DNA of 6,226 nt from Bacillota bacterium. GTDB taxonomy: Bacteria; Bacillota; Clostridia; Acetivibrionales; DTU013. Numbering within the stretch: position 1 is the first letter of the stretch; each line of letters begins with the position of its first letter. The stretch is from contig JAEZMC010000060.1 in NCBI GenBank assembly GCA_023435805.1, positions 1 through 6,226 of the forward strand. The letters are read 5' to 3'. Positions 1 to 5,244 of the stretch are shown piece by piece. The notes under the pieces are model-generated. The model ran no database searches and had not been told where the DNA came from. It saw nothing but the letters and a program-made list of their open reading frames with translations. A program made the translations under genes and the position numbers.

Positions 1-982
1 GGTATATACCACCCCAGGATAAACCGATTCCGAATCCGCACATAAACAGCTTGATCGGCCCGCTCGACTCCCCGTTGCCCAGGGCATCGACCAGTGTCAG
101 CGGAATGGATTCTCCGCTTGTGTTTCCGTATCTGTCAATGGATATCGGAACTTTCTCCATGGGCAGGTTCATTTTTTTCGCCAGATGCTTCAGTATGAAC
201 AGGTTGGCCTGGTGAAACACAAACATGTCCACTTCGTTCACGTCAATATCATACTGGGACATAAAGCTTTTGATCGTCCTGGGAACGTCCGTTATGGTAA
301 ACGAGAAGACTGCCGACCCATTCATGGCCAGTTCATATTCCGACGAATCCGCATTTGTCCTGCTCCTGCTCCGCGCATGCCCGGCGGGTACAATAATATG
401 CTTGAAGCCGCTGCCTTTGGTTTTTAAAAAGTATTTTATATTTTTCCCTTCCGACCTTTCCAGTGCAGTCGCCGTTCCTCCGTCGCCGAATATCATTGCA
501 GTGGCGCTGTCGTTCTGATTGATCCCGAAATTGCTGGTATCACCCACCAAAAGCAGCACCCTGTTCAGGTCCTGCGTAGAAAGCATCGTGGCCGCAAGCC
601 ATATTCCGTAAACATATGCCGAGCACCCCAGGTTTACATCAAAGGCGATGCAATCCTCGCTGAGCCCCAGACGGTGCTGCAGAACACAGGCGCTTGCCGG
701 CACCGCATAATCAGGCGTCTGGGTAATAAGAATCAAGGCATCGACGGATGCCGCCTCCCAGTTCAATTTTGCCATCAGTTTGGTGGCGGCGGCATAGCAC
801 AGATCCGAAGTACACTGCTGATCCAGGGCCACATACCTGGTCTTGACGCCTGTCATACCGACAAATTTCCGGACGCCTTCCTCCCCGAATATCTCATTGT
901 AATCCTCACTTTTTACAAGGTGGTCGGGCACGGCGCATGCTATCCCTTTAATCTCCACGTTGTTTAATATTCCTGTTGCCAA
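1..982 (-). CDS. Beta-ketoacyl-ACP synthase III family protein (FabH-like), 3' end cut by the window
   Basis: The family condenses an acyl-CoA primer with malonyl-ACP by decarboxylative Claisen condensation in the cytoplasm. 327 codons are visible. Counting from a TTG start at 982, the thiolase-fold triad is complete: Cys120 in DVNLGCSAYVYG, His257 in FVFHQAN, and Asn287 in DRYGNTSGESIP. The C-terminal signature GFGIGLSWGG reaches the window edge, so only a few residues should be missing; KASIII proteins are usually about 320-340 residues. The TTG start is preferred because GAGGTGA, complementary to the 16S tail, lies 5 nt upstream. An in-frame GTG at 991 lacks such a site, and an ATG overlapping the ACP stop runs into TGA after two codons. 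The gene lies 10 nt behind the ACP gene, so the two are surely co-transcribed and the ACP is the likely partner. The family is certain. Housekeeping FabH versus a dedicated pathway enzyme is not settled, but the solitary ACP favours the latter. Confidence 0.93.
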   Translation of the reverse strand, partial: MATGILNNVEIKGIACAVPDHLVKSEDYNEIFGEEGVRKFVGMTGVKTRYVALDQQCTSDLCYAAATKLMAKLNWEAASVDALILITQTPDYAVPASACVLQHRLGLSEDCIAFDVNLGCSAYVYGIWLAATMLSTQDLNRVLLLVGDTSNFGINQNDSATAMIFGDGGTATALERSEGKNIKYFLKTKGSGFKHIIVPAGHARSRSRTNADSSEYELAMNGSAVFSFTITDVPRTIKSFMSQYDIDVNEVDMFVFHQANLFILKHLAKKMNLPMEKVPISIDRYGNTSGESIPLTLVDALGNGESSGPIKLFMCGFGIGLSWGGIY

Positions 983-996
983 AAACCTCACCTCAT
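983..996 (-). promoter_or_regulatory. Ribosome binding site deciding a TTG start for the KASIII gene
   Basis: On the minus strand the sequence GAGGTGA (994-988) overlaps the ACP stop codon and matches the anti-Shine-Dalgarno end of 16S rRNA without a mismatch. It is followed by GGTTT and then TTG at 982-980. This spacing suits TTG. The alternative GTG at 991-989 lies inside the site itself, so it cannot use it. This is inferred from base pairing only. Confidence 0.6.
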
Positions 997-1211
997 TCCA
1001 TCTTGTCAGTAATGTCTTTTATTGTTTTAAATCCTTTGACTGCTTCCGGCGTGACCTCCTTGCCGAAGTGGCTGTCAAACATGGCAATCACGGTAATGAC
1101 AGCTATGGAATCCCACTCGCTGAGCTGGTCCAGCTCCGTTTCTTCATTCAGTGCATCCTGGTCAACGTCCAGTAAATCCTGCAGAATATTCAACTTTTCT
1201 TGAATGGTCAT
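993..1211 (-). CDS. Acyl carrier protein (free-standing, 72 aa)
   Basis: This small acidic protein carries acyl chains as thioesters on a 4'-phosphopantetheine arm. The attachment site is Ser35 in the motif SEWDSIAVITVI, the D-S-I/L motif at the start of helix II. The rest of the protein has the usual four-helix ACP pattern, with an acidic N-terminal half (DLLDVDQDALNEETELDQL) and the ending TIKDITDKME. The length is typical of a discrete ACP. The ATG at 1211 is chosen because AAAGGAG ends 8 nt before it; an in-frame TTG at 1217 is only 2 nt from that site. The gene opens the operon with the KASIII gene 10 nt downstream. DSI in place of the DSL of housekeeping AcpP, and the context, suggest a pathway-specific carrier. 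No phosphopantetheinyl transferase is visible in the window. Two short palindromes lie about 30-50 bases upstream of the start and may be operators. Confidence 0.93.
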   Translation of the reverse strand: MTIQEKLNILQDLLDVDQDALNEETELDQLSEWDSIAVITVIAMFDSHFGKEVTPEAVKGFKTIKDITDKME

Positions 1212-1240
1212 ATGCAACTCTCCTTTTAGTCAGATTGAAA

Positions 1241-1262
1241 CGTACCGGTACGATACTGTATC
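1241..1262. promoter_or_regulatory. Two adjoining palindromes upstream of the ACP operon, possible operator
   Basis: CGTACCGGTACG (1241-1252) is a perfect 12-bp palindrome. It shares its last base with GATACTGTATC (1252-1262), a second perfect inverted repeat of 5+1+5. Together they lie 30-51 bases upstream of the ACP start codon, between it and any upstream promoter. They are unlikely to be terminators, because the possible stems are short and there is no T-run. Dyads like these are typical of sites for dimeric regulators. No regulator gene is in the window, so the binding protein is unknown. Confidence 0.45.
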
Positions 1263-1321
1263 AGGGCGAACGCTTTACATAATAAAGTATGCTGCCCCCG
1301 GATAATGTGTGAAATGTTCGA

Positions 1322-1573
1322 TCATAACTTCCCTTTCGGCTTTGCATACTTCCTATTGCAGCTGTCAAGCTCAAGAATCGGGCATCCGAAAAGGACAAGC
1401 CCGGCAGATATACGGATATCATCAAACACTTCAGCGGCTTCAGCGGCAGTTCCAAGTGCTCCGGATCAATTGACATAATCAATCACATATTTGTCACAAC
1501 TGCAATCCTCAGCCCATACTATAGGATTACAAAGCTTGCTCCGATGATATGTCCGCATAAGGTTCATTTGCAT
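1322..1573 (-). pseudogene. Possible remnant or interrupted small gene, unrecognised
   Basis: On the minus strand, an ATG at 1573 opens 35 codons (beginning MQMNLMRTYHR and ending KYVIDYVN) to a TGA at 1468-1466. The same frame then continues for 47 codons (SGALGTAAEAAEVFDD... to KYAKPKGKL) to a TGA at 1324-1322. Codons on both sides of the internal TGA look coding-like, and the second part holds a short direct repeat (AAE twice). I do not recognise the protein. It points in the ACP-KASIII direction and ends about 110 bases before the ACP start, with no clear ribosome binding site. It may be a decayed gene, two unrelated short frames open by chance, or, less likely, a recoded TGA. A 73-codon frame at 1261-1482 on the same strand competes with it and looks less protein-like. 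Confidence 0.2.
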
Positions 1574-1600
1574 TGAAAGCTGGTTATAGCTGTTTATAGC
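1573..1600 (+). promoter_or_regulatory. Candidate sigma-A promoter for the thioesterase gene
   Basis: TTGAAA (1573-1578) and TATAGC (1595-1600) are separated by 16 bases. They resemble the -35 and -10 hexamers and would give a short leader before the ribosome binding site at 1609-1617. The -10 is imperfect, and the element lies inside a run of 10-bp repeats, so the match may be partly fortuitous. Confidence 0.3.
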
Positions 1601-1605
1601 TGTAT
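1576..1605 (+). repeat. Three 10-bp tandem repeats (unit about ATAGCTGTTT) upstream of the thioesterase gene
   Basis: The units are AAAGCTGGTT (1576-1585), ATAGCTGTTT (1586-1595) and ATAGCTGTAT (1596-1605), each with AGCTG in the same place. The 10-bp period puts the AGCTG cores on the same face of the DNA helix. The array ends about 6 bases before the ribosome binding site, so it overlaps any promoter for the gene. Confidence 0.6.
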
Positions 1606-1621
1606 ATAAAGGAGAGGCACC

Positions 1622-2056
1622 ATGATCACAAAAACAAATTTTCATGTGAAATATACTGAAATCGACTCATTGGGTATTGTCCATCATTCCAATTACCCGA
1701 AATGGTTTGAGGCAGGAAAAATTCATTTTTTAAGAAATGCGGGCCTGGGAACCCACAAGCTTAACGAACTGGGTTTTTTCCTCCCGCTTACTGAAATGGT
1801 ATGTAACTTCAAAAAGCCTGCCAGGTTTGGTGATGAAATTACAATCATCACAAGCCTGGTATACCTGTCCTATGTAAAGGCAAAATTCCGCTACGTGGTC
1901 TTCGGCAAATCGACGGGGAAAATGCTCGCGACCGGCACCACCACGCATGTATGGACCAACAAAAGGCTTGAGCCCCTCAATATCGAAAAGTCGGCCCCGG
2001 CAGTTTACAAACAGCTCAAGCAGCTGGTCGAGCCCGGAGAAACGTCTCCGGAATAA
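1622..2056 (+). CDS. Acyl-CoA thioesterase, 4HBT/YbgC-type hotdog fold
   Basis: This is a 144-residue single-domain protein that probably hydrolyses an acyl- or aryl-CoA (or acyl-ACP) thioester in the cytoplasm. The N-terminal block VKYTEIDSLGIVHHSNYPKW is the diagnostic 4-hydroxybenzoyl-CoA thioesterase/YbgC motif. Asp15 aligns with the catalytic Asp, followed by the conserved His-His-Ser-Asn-Tyr. The central KPARFGDEITI and the later GTTTHVWTN strands complete the hotdog pattern, and the length is normal. The ATG at 1622 follows AAAGGAGAGG by 4 bases. The gene is transcribed away from the ACP-KASIII operon and converges on the polymerase operon, with only 17 bases between the stop codons. 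Substrate is not readable from sequence. Given the neighbours, release or editing of a pathway thioester is one guess, and general CoA housekeeping is another. Confidence 0.9.
   Translation: MITKTNFHVKYTEIDSLGIVHHSNYPKWFEAGKIHFLRNAGLGTHKLNELGFFLPLTEMVCNFKKPARFGDEITIITSLVYLSYVKAKFRYVVFGKSTGKMLATGTTTHVWTNKRLEPLNIEKSAPAVYKQLKQLVEPGETSPE
2034..2051. terminator. Perfect hairpin at the convergent thioesterase / small-protein junction
   Basis: CCGGAGA (2034-2040), loop AACG, TCTCCGG (2045-2051): a perfect 7-bp GC-rich stem with a tetraloop inside the last codons of the thioesterase gene. It lies in the 3' region of both convergent transcripts. There is no T-run on either side, so it is not a classical intrinsic terminator. 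It may act as a transcript-end stabiliser, or simply reflect codon use. Confidence 0.3.
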
Positions 2057-2073
2057 CCGTCCGGCCTGCAGAA

Positions 2074-2337
2074 TCACATCTTGTACAAATACCACTTGCA
2101 GGTACCCACTTCATATTTCAACTCATATACCTTTTCCATCCCGTCGATCTCGCTTTGACACCGGAAAATCATCATACGGTTTCCGGCCAGCTTCTCCTCA
2201 TTCCTTTCGGAAATGCGGCCGATCCTGATCGTAACCGCTTCATTGCCCTCGCCTTTTATCTGAAATTTTACCGGTGTCAGCATGCCGTTTTCCGCAAACC
2301 ATGCGATCATTTTTATTTCACTCATATAAACCTTCAT
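2074..2337 (-). CDS. Small uncharacterised protein co-transcribed with DNA polymerase IV (87 aa)
   Basis: I know no function for this protein. The sequence (MKVYMSEIKMIAWFAENG at the start, CKWYLYKM at the end) has no signal peptide or membrane segment. It alternates hydrophobic and charged residues as in a small all-beta domain: MIAWF, VKFQIKG, VTIRIGRI, MMIFRCQS and KVYELKYEV look like five strands. From memory, short proteins of this kind often follow Y-family polymerase genes in clostridia; that is not a database result. The ATG at 2337 is preferred to an in-frame GTG at 2346, because a weak GGGTGGG site precedes it. The polymerase stop codon ends 11 bases upstream, so the two should share the LexA-controlled transcript. 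A role in translesion synthesis or polymerase regulation is inferred from position only. Confidence 0.75.
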   Translation of the reverse strand: MKVYMSEIKMIAWFAENGMLTPVKFQIKGEGNEAVTIRIGRISERNEEKLAGNRMMIFRCQSEIDGMEKVYELKYEVGTCKWYLYKM

Positions 2338-2348
2338 GATACCCACCC

Positions 2349-3599
2349 TTAAAGAATACTTGTCATCATTGGGAACTCCTCCACTATGCCGCCCTGAAGC
2401 GGCGCAAGCCTTGAATGCAGAAAGCCTGCACGGAATACGCTGCAGCTTCCGTATTTCATCCTGATTCCGTCCACCGCCCTGTCAACCATACGCTGCCGTT
2501 CAAAACTGTCTTCCAGCAGGGAAAGCTGGACAAAATCATTCCCGCAAAGCTCCGATACCCTTACGCCAAGGTGTCTGACCGGCTCACCCCTCCAGGCCTC
2601 GTCAAACAGCCTGCAGGCTGCCTGGTATATGGCGTTGGTACAATCCGTCGGCACAAAGAATTTACGCTGGTGTGAATAGGATCTTAATTCATTTGTTTTA
2701 ATGGATACCTGGACCAGCCTGCAGCAAAAGCTGCCCTGCCGGAGCCGCATCCCGACCGTTTCCACCAGCGAAAGCAATACCTTGTGCGCCGTCTCCGCGT
2801 CCTCAACATCAAAATGGATCGTACAGCTGTTTCCGATGCCCTTTACGTACGGAATCGCGCCGTCGGGCTTTACCGGGGAATCCTCAATTCCGTTGGCATA
2901 GTTCCAGAGCACTTCCCCCCAGCTTTTAAAAACATATTTGAGAAACGCCAATTCTGTCCGGGCAAGGTCGCCGATCGTATATATCCCCATTTTCATCAGC
3001 TTGGCCTCCGTTGCCCGGCCGACCATGTACAAATCCCGGACATCAAGCGTCCACATTTTCACCGGTATTTCATCTGCAAACAAGGTTGTCACCGCATCCG
3101 GTTTTTTCAAGTCTGAAGCCATTTTTGCCAGCAGCTTGTTGGAAGCGATCCCGATGGAAACGGTAAAACCCAGCTCCTTTTTGATCCTGTCCTTTATAGC
3201 ATGGGCCGCTTCAGCCGGATCTCCCAGAAACCGCTCCATTCCCGTGTAATCAACGAATACCTCATCAATGGAGAAAACCTGGAGTGTATCGGAAAAGTCC
3301 TTTACGATTTCCACCATGGCAGCATTGCATTTCATGTACACATAGTATTCAGGCGGAATGACCAGCAGCCCCGGGCATTTCTGCCTTGCCGCGACAATCG
3401 GTTCTCCCGTTTGAATTCCGTACTTTTTGGCCGGGATGCTTTTTGCCAGTACAATACCATGGCGCGTCGCCTGATTGCCGCCCACTACAGCCGGAATTTC
3501 CCTGTAATCCACCGCTGCGCCGTGCTGCAAGGCGTGCACCGCTGACCAGGACAAAAAAGCGCTGTTGGCGTCGATATGAAAAATAGTCCGTTCAGCCAT
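2349..3599 (-). CDS. dinB: Y-family DNA polymerase IV (DinB/UmuC-type translesion polymerase)
   Basis: This is a 416-residue error-prone polymerase that copies past damaged template bases at stalled forks. Palm-domain metal ligands are visible: Asp10 in FHIDANSAFLSW, and Asp112-Glu113 in the signature FSIDEVFVD. Phe15 falls at the steric-gate position that excludes ribonucleotides. The finger region has KSIPAKKYGI; the little-finger domain covers roughly residues 250-350. QLSLL at 358-362 fits a beta-clamp binding motif near the C-terminus. The tail AVDGIRMKYGSCSVFRAG is conserved in the DinB/UvrX/UmuC group. Length is that of full polymerases, with a C-terminal extension beyond E. coli DinB. 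The ATG at 3599 follows GAGGTGGAA by 4 bases. A LexA box in the promoter implies induction by DNA damage. The first motif has Asn12 and Ala14 where E. coli DinB has Asp and Phe; I believe this is common in the clostridial branch. It could equally be named UvrX/YqjW-like. Confidence 0.95.
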   Translation of the reverse strand: MAERTIFHIDANSAFLSWSAVHALQHGAAVDYREIPAVVGGNQATRHGIVLAKSIPAKKYGIQTGEPIVAARQKCPGLLVIPPEYYVYMKCNAAMVEIVKDFSDTLQVFSIDEVFVDYTGMERFLGDPAEAAHAIKDRIKKELGFTVSIGIASNKLLAKMASDLKKPDAVTTLFADEIPVKMWTLDVRDLYMVGRATEAKLMKMGIYTIGDLARTELAFLKYVFKSWGEVLWNYANGIEDSPVKPDGAIPYVKGIGNSCTIHFDVEDAETAHKVLLSLVETVGMRLRQGSFCCRLVQVSIKTNELRSYSHQRKFFVPTDCTNAIYQAACRLFDEAWRGEPVRHLGVRVSELCGNDFVQLSLLEDSFERQRMVDRAVDGIRMKYGSCSVFRAGFLHSRLAPLQGGIVEEFPMMTSIL

Positions 3600-3622
3600 C
3601 GTATTCCACCTCGTTACATATC

Positions 3623-3652
3623 ATTATAATACCGAACACCTGTTCGTGTAAA
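3623..3652 (-). promoter_or_regulatory. Sigma-A promoter of the polymerase IV operon
   Basis: Read on the minus strand, TTTACA (3652-3647) and a perfect TATAAT (3628-3623) are separated by 18 bases. A perfect TTGACA at 3658-3653 is 24 bases from the -10, too far for that pair. The -10 ends 23 bases before the start codon, giving a short leader with the GAGGTGG ribosome binding site. Confidence 0.75.
3633..3646. promoter_or_regulatory. LexA (SOS) box, CGAACACCTGTTCG
   Basis: CGAAC-ACCT-GTTCG has both half-sites of the Gram-positive LexA operator (CGAAC-N4-GTTCG) intact. It lies wholly within the 18-base spacer between the -35 and -10 of the polymerase promoter. Bound LexA would therefore block RNA polymerase until RecA-stimulated self-cleavage. 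This gives independent support for SOS control of the polymerase and its downstream partner. Confidence 0.88.
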
Positions 3653-3765
3653 TGTCAATTTTTCGCATTCTTCTTTAAATTGAATCTTCATTCACTTACA
3701 CTGTCCCGGTTTCATATCCGTTATTATGTTAATAAATTCCTGAAAACAGTACCCGATTATGCGTT

Positions 3766-3782
3766 ATGTAAATATATTACAT
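3766..3782. promoter_or_regulatory. Inverted repeat ATGTAA-N5-TTACAT, possible operator for the ligase gene
   Basis: ATGTAA (3766-3771) and TTACAT (3777-3782) are perfect 6-bp arms around ATATA. The dyad lies about 110 bases upstream of the ligase start, in an A/T-rich stretch that could also hold its promoter, though no clear -35/-10 pair could be fixed. Dyads of this size suit a TetR- or GntR-type dimer. The regulator is not in the window. Confidence 0.4.
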
Positions 3783-3788
3783 TAAGTG

Positions 3789-3832
3789 TGCTGCCGTCCG
3801 TCGGCAGCAGGCGGTTCTAAAGCCGCCCGCTG
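3789..3832 (+). promoter_or_regulatory. Mutually exclusive GC-rich hairpins in the ligase leader, possible attenuator
   Basis: Hairpin 1: TGCTGCCG (3789-3796), loop TCCGT, CGGCAGCA (3802-3809), a perfect 8-bp stem. Hairpin 2: CAGC-A-GGCGG (3805-3814), loop TTCTAAAG, CCGCC-C-GCTG (3823-3832), nine pairs with one A/C mismatch. Hairpin 2 needs bases 3805-3808, which are in the right arm of hairpin 1, so the two full structures exclude each other. A third stem-loop, CCGGATG/CATCTGG with one G-U pair, lies at 3840-3858. The T-tail after hairpin 2 is weak (TTGTCT), so this is not a clear terminator. An attenuation or riboswitch-like role is inference; no known riboswitch class was recognised. Confidence 0.35.
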
Positions 3833-3891
3833 TTGTCTCCCGGATGAATCACATCTGGAATTGGAAGCCGCGCTATATAGGAGGTAGAAAT

Positions 3892-5193
3892 ATGGAATAC
3901 TGGAATCCGGCATGCGAATGCATGTCGAGAAACGAAATGGCCGCAATGCAATCGGAAAGACTGATTAACACCATCCGGAGGGTTTACTGCAATGTCCCGC
4001 TTTACCATGACAGGATGCGGGAGGCAGGCATTGAACCGGATGACATAAAATCCATCGAGGATTTGCATAAGCTGCCTTTCACGTACAAGCAGGATTTGAG
4101 GGACACCTATCCATTCGGTATGTTTGCAGCTCCTTTAAGTGATATCGCAAGAATACATGCGTCCTCGGGAACAACAGGAAAACAGACGGTTGTGGGATAT
4201 ACCGGCAGAGATCTGGAGACCTGGGCGGAAGTCGTGGCAAGATCGCTGTACAGCGCAGGTGCCGGCAAAGATTCCGTCGTGCAGGTTGCTTACGGATACG
4301 GCTTGTTTACGGGCGGGCTCGGACTCCACTACGGCGCCGAAAGAATAGGCGCCTCCGTCATACCGATTTCGGGAGGAAACACCAAGCGGCAGCTGCAGAT
4401 CATGAAGGACCTGGGAACAACGGTTCTGGCATGCACTCCGTCCTATGCGCTCTATCTGGCGGAAGAAATGGCGGAGCTGGGAATCGCCAGGAGCGAGCTG
4501 AAGCTCAAGGCCGGTATTTTCGGTGCCGAACCATGGACGGAAAACATGAGGAAGGAAATAGAGGAACGTTTAGGTATCATGGCGATCGACATATACGGGC
4601 TCAGCGAAGTAATGGGACCCGGCGTGTCGATAGAGTGCCCCTGCAGGTGCGGTTTGCACATACAGGAGGATCATTTCCTGCCTGAAATCATCAATCCTGA
4701 AACAGAGGAGGTCCTGCCCCCCGGCGCAAGCGGAGAGCTTGTTTTCACGACCATTACCAAGGAAGGCCTGCCGCTGGTCAGGTACCGGACACATGACATT
4801 TCCTCGCTGAGCTATGAAAAGTGTGAATGCGGAAGAACGCTTGCCAGGATGAGCAAGGTTTCGGGAAGAAGCGACGACATGCTCATCATCAGAGGTGTCA
4901 ATGTCTTCCCGTCTCAAGTTGAAAGCGTACTGCTCAAAACGGGAGAAACCTCGCCCCACTATCTCCTGATCGTTGACAGGGCGGATAACCTGGATATACT
5001 GGAAATATGGGTGGAAGTATCCCAGACAATGTTTTCAGATAAGGTTAAAAAAATTGAAGACCTCGAATCGAAAATCAGAAAAGAAGTGGAAAGCACACTG
5101 GGAATCACTGCAAAGGTCCGGCTGGTGGAACCCAAAACGATCGAAAGAAGTGAAGGAAAAGCAAAAAGAGTCATTGACAGGCGAAAGTTTTAA
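3892..5193 (+). CDS. paaK: Phenylacetate-CoA ligase family (PaaK-type adenylate-forming enzyme)
   Basis: This is a 433-residue cytoplasmic ligase of the ANL superfamily. It makes an acyl-adenylate from an aryl acid and ATP, then the CoA thioester. Seen in order: the P-loop-like HASSGTTGKQTVVGYT (89-104), IFGAEPW (209-215), the DIYGLSEVMGPG motif (233-244), RYRTHD (298-302 region), the hinge and C-terminal switch GRSDDMLIIRGVNVFPSQ (325-342), and the catalytic lysine region EGKAKRVIDRR (421-431). Cysteines in CPCRCG (249-254) and KCECG (310-314) form the cluster common in this family, perhaps a metal site. The ATG at 3892 follows a perfect AGGAGG (3879-3884) by 7 bases and gives the usual family length; an in-frame ATG at 3844 adds 16 residues without a site. 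It stands alone, with no paa catabolic genes nearby. True substrate may be phenylacetate, another arylacetate or a benzoate. Indole-acetate/phenylacetate activation in anaerobes and a biosynthetic starter role are both possible. Confidence 0.92.
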   Translation: MEYWNPACECMSRNEMAAMQSERLINTIRRVYCNVPLYHDRMREAGIEPDDIKSIEDLHKLPFTYKQDLRDTYPFGMFAAPLSDIARIHASSGTTGKQTVVGYTGRDLETWAEVVARSLYSAGAGKDSVVQVAYGYGLFTGGLGLHYGAERIGASVIPISGGNTKRQLQIMKDLGTTVLACTPSYALYLAEEMAELGIARSELKLKAGIFGAEPWTENMRKEIEERLGIMAIDIYGLSEVMGPGVSIECPCRCGLHIQEDHFLPEIINPETEEVLPPGASGELVFTTITKEGLPLVRYRTHDISSLSYEKCECGRTLARMSKVSGRSDDMLIIRGVNVFPSQVESVLLKTGETSPHYLLIVDRADNLDILEIWVEVSQTMFSDKVKKIEDLESKIRKEVESTLGITAKVRLVEPKTIERSEGKAKRVIDRRKF

Positions 5194-5213
5194 GGCTCTG
5201 ATCTCTCGCATTT

Positions 5214-5238
5214 GGTCCGATTTGCCGCGCAAATGACC
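5214..5238. repeat. Inverted repeat after the ligase gene
   Basis: GGTC-(CG)-ATTTGC (5214-5225), loop CGC, GCAAAT-GACC (5229-5238): ten pairs with a 2-base bulge, 20 bases after the ligase stop. It has no T-run of its own and directly precedes the stronger terminator hairpin. It may help 3'-end formation or stability of the ligase transcript. Confidence 0.45.
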
Positions 5239-5244
5239 TGCAAA

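Larger units (their letters stand above)
1212..1621. other. Divergent intergenic region between the ACP operon and the thioesterase gene
   Basis: About 410 bases without a convincing intact gene. It should contain promoters for both the minus-strand ACP-KASIII operon and the plus-strand thioesterase. Visible structure: palindromes at 1241-1262; a 9-bp tandem duplication TTCAGCGGC at 1430-1447; an inverted repeat AATCCT/AGGATT at 1504-1509 and 1523-1528; three 10-bp tandem units at 1576-1605; and a minus-strand reading frame interrupted by one TGA (1322-1573). I see no tRNA, insertion sequence or CRISPR repeat here. No strong sigma-A promoter for the ACP operon could be picked by eye. Confidence 0.7.

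Noticed and set aside
185..967. Plus-strand open frames opposite the KASIII gene
   Set aside because: The minus strand carries a continuous 327-codon frame with the full KASIII triad; the plus-strand frames have no motifs.
1212..1217. TTG start two codons upstream of the ACP ATG
   Set aside because: Only 2 bases from the GGAG site, while the ATG at 1211 has the normal 8-base spacing.
1261..1482. 73-codon minus-strand frame between the palindromes and the thioesterase gene
   Set aside because: It starts from TTG without a ribosome binding site, its composition is unconvincing, and a more coding-like frame overlaps it.
1730..2095. 121-codon minus-strand frame opposite the thioesterase gene
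   Set aside because: Fully antisense to a gene with clear 4HBT motifs; Arg/Gly/Phe-rich composition typical of shadow frames.
2338..2346. GTG start for the small protein behind polymerase IV
   Set aside because: The GTG lies inside the only candidate ribosome binding site (GGGTGGG); the ATG at 2337 is better placed.
2415..3586. Several plus-strand open frames opposite the polymerase gene
   Set aside because: Shadows of the minus-strand polymerase frame: overlapping each other, no ribosome binding sites, no recognisable motifs.
3789..3809. Perfect hairpin before the ligase gene as an intrinsic terminator for the polymerase side
   Set aside because: It lies upstream of the polymerase promoter, not after a gene, and has no T-run on either strand.
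3844..3891. N-terminal extension of the CoA ligase from an ATG at 3844
   Set aside because: No ribosome binding site there; the ATG at 3892 has a perfect AGGAGG and gives normal family length. The extension also covers the hairpin at 3840-3858.
4570..4959. 129-codon minus-strand frame opposite the CoA ligase
   Set aside because: Antisense to the A5-A8 motif region of the ligase; no ribosome binding site or domain signature.
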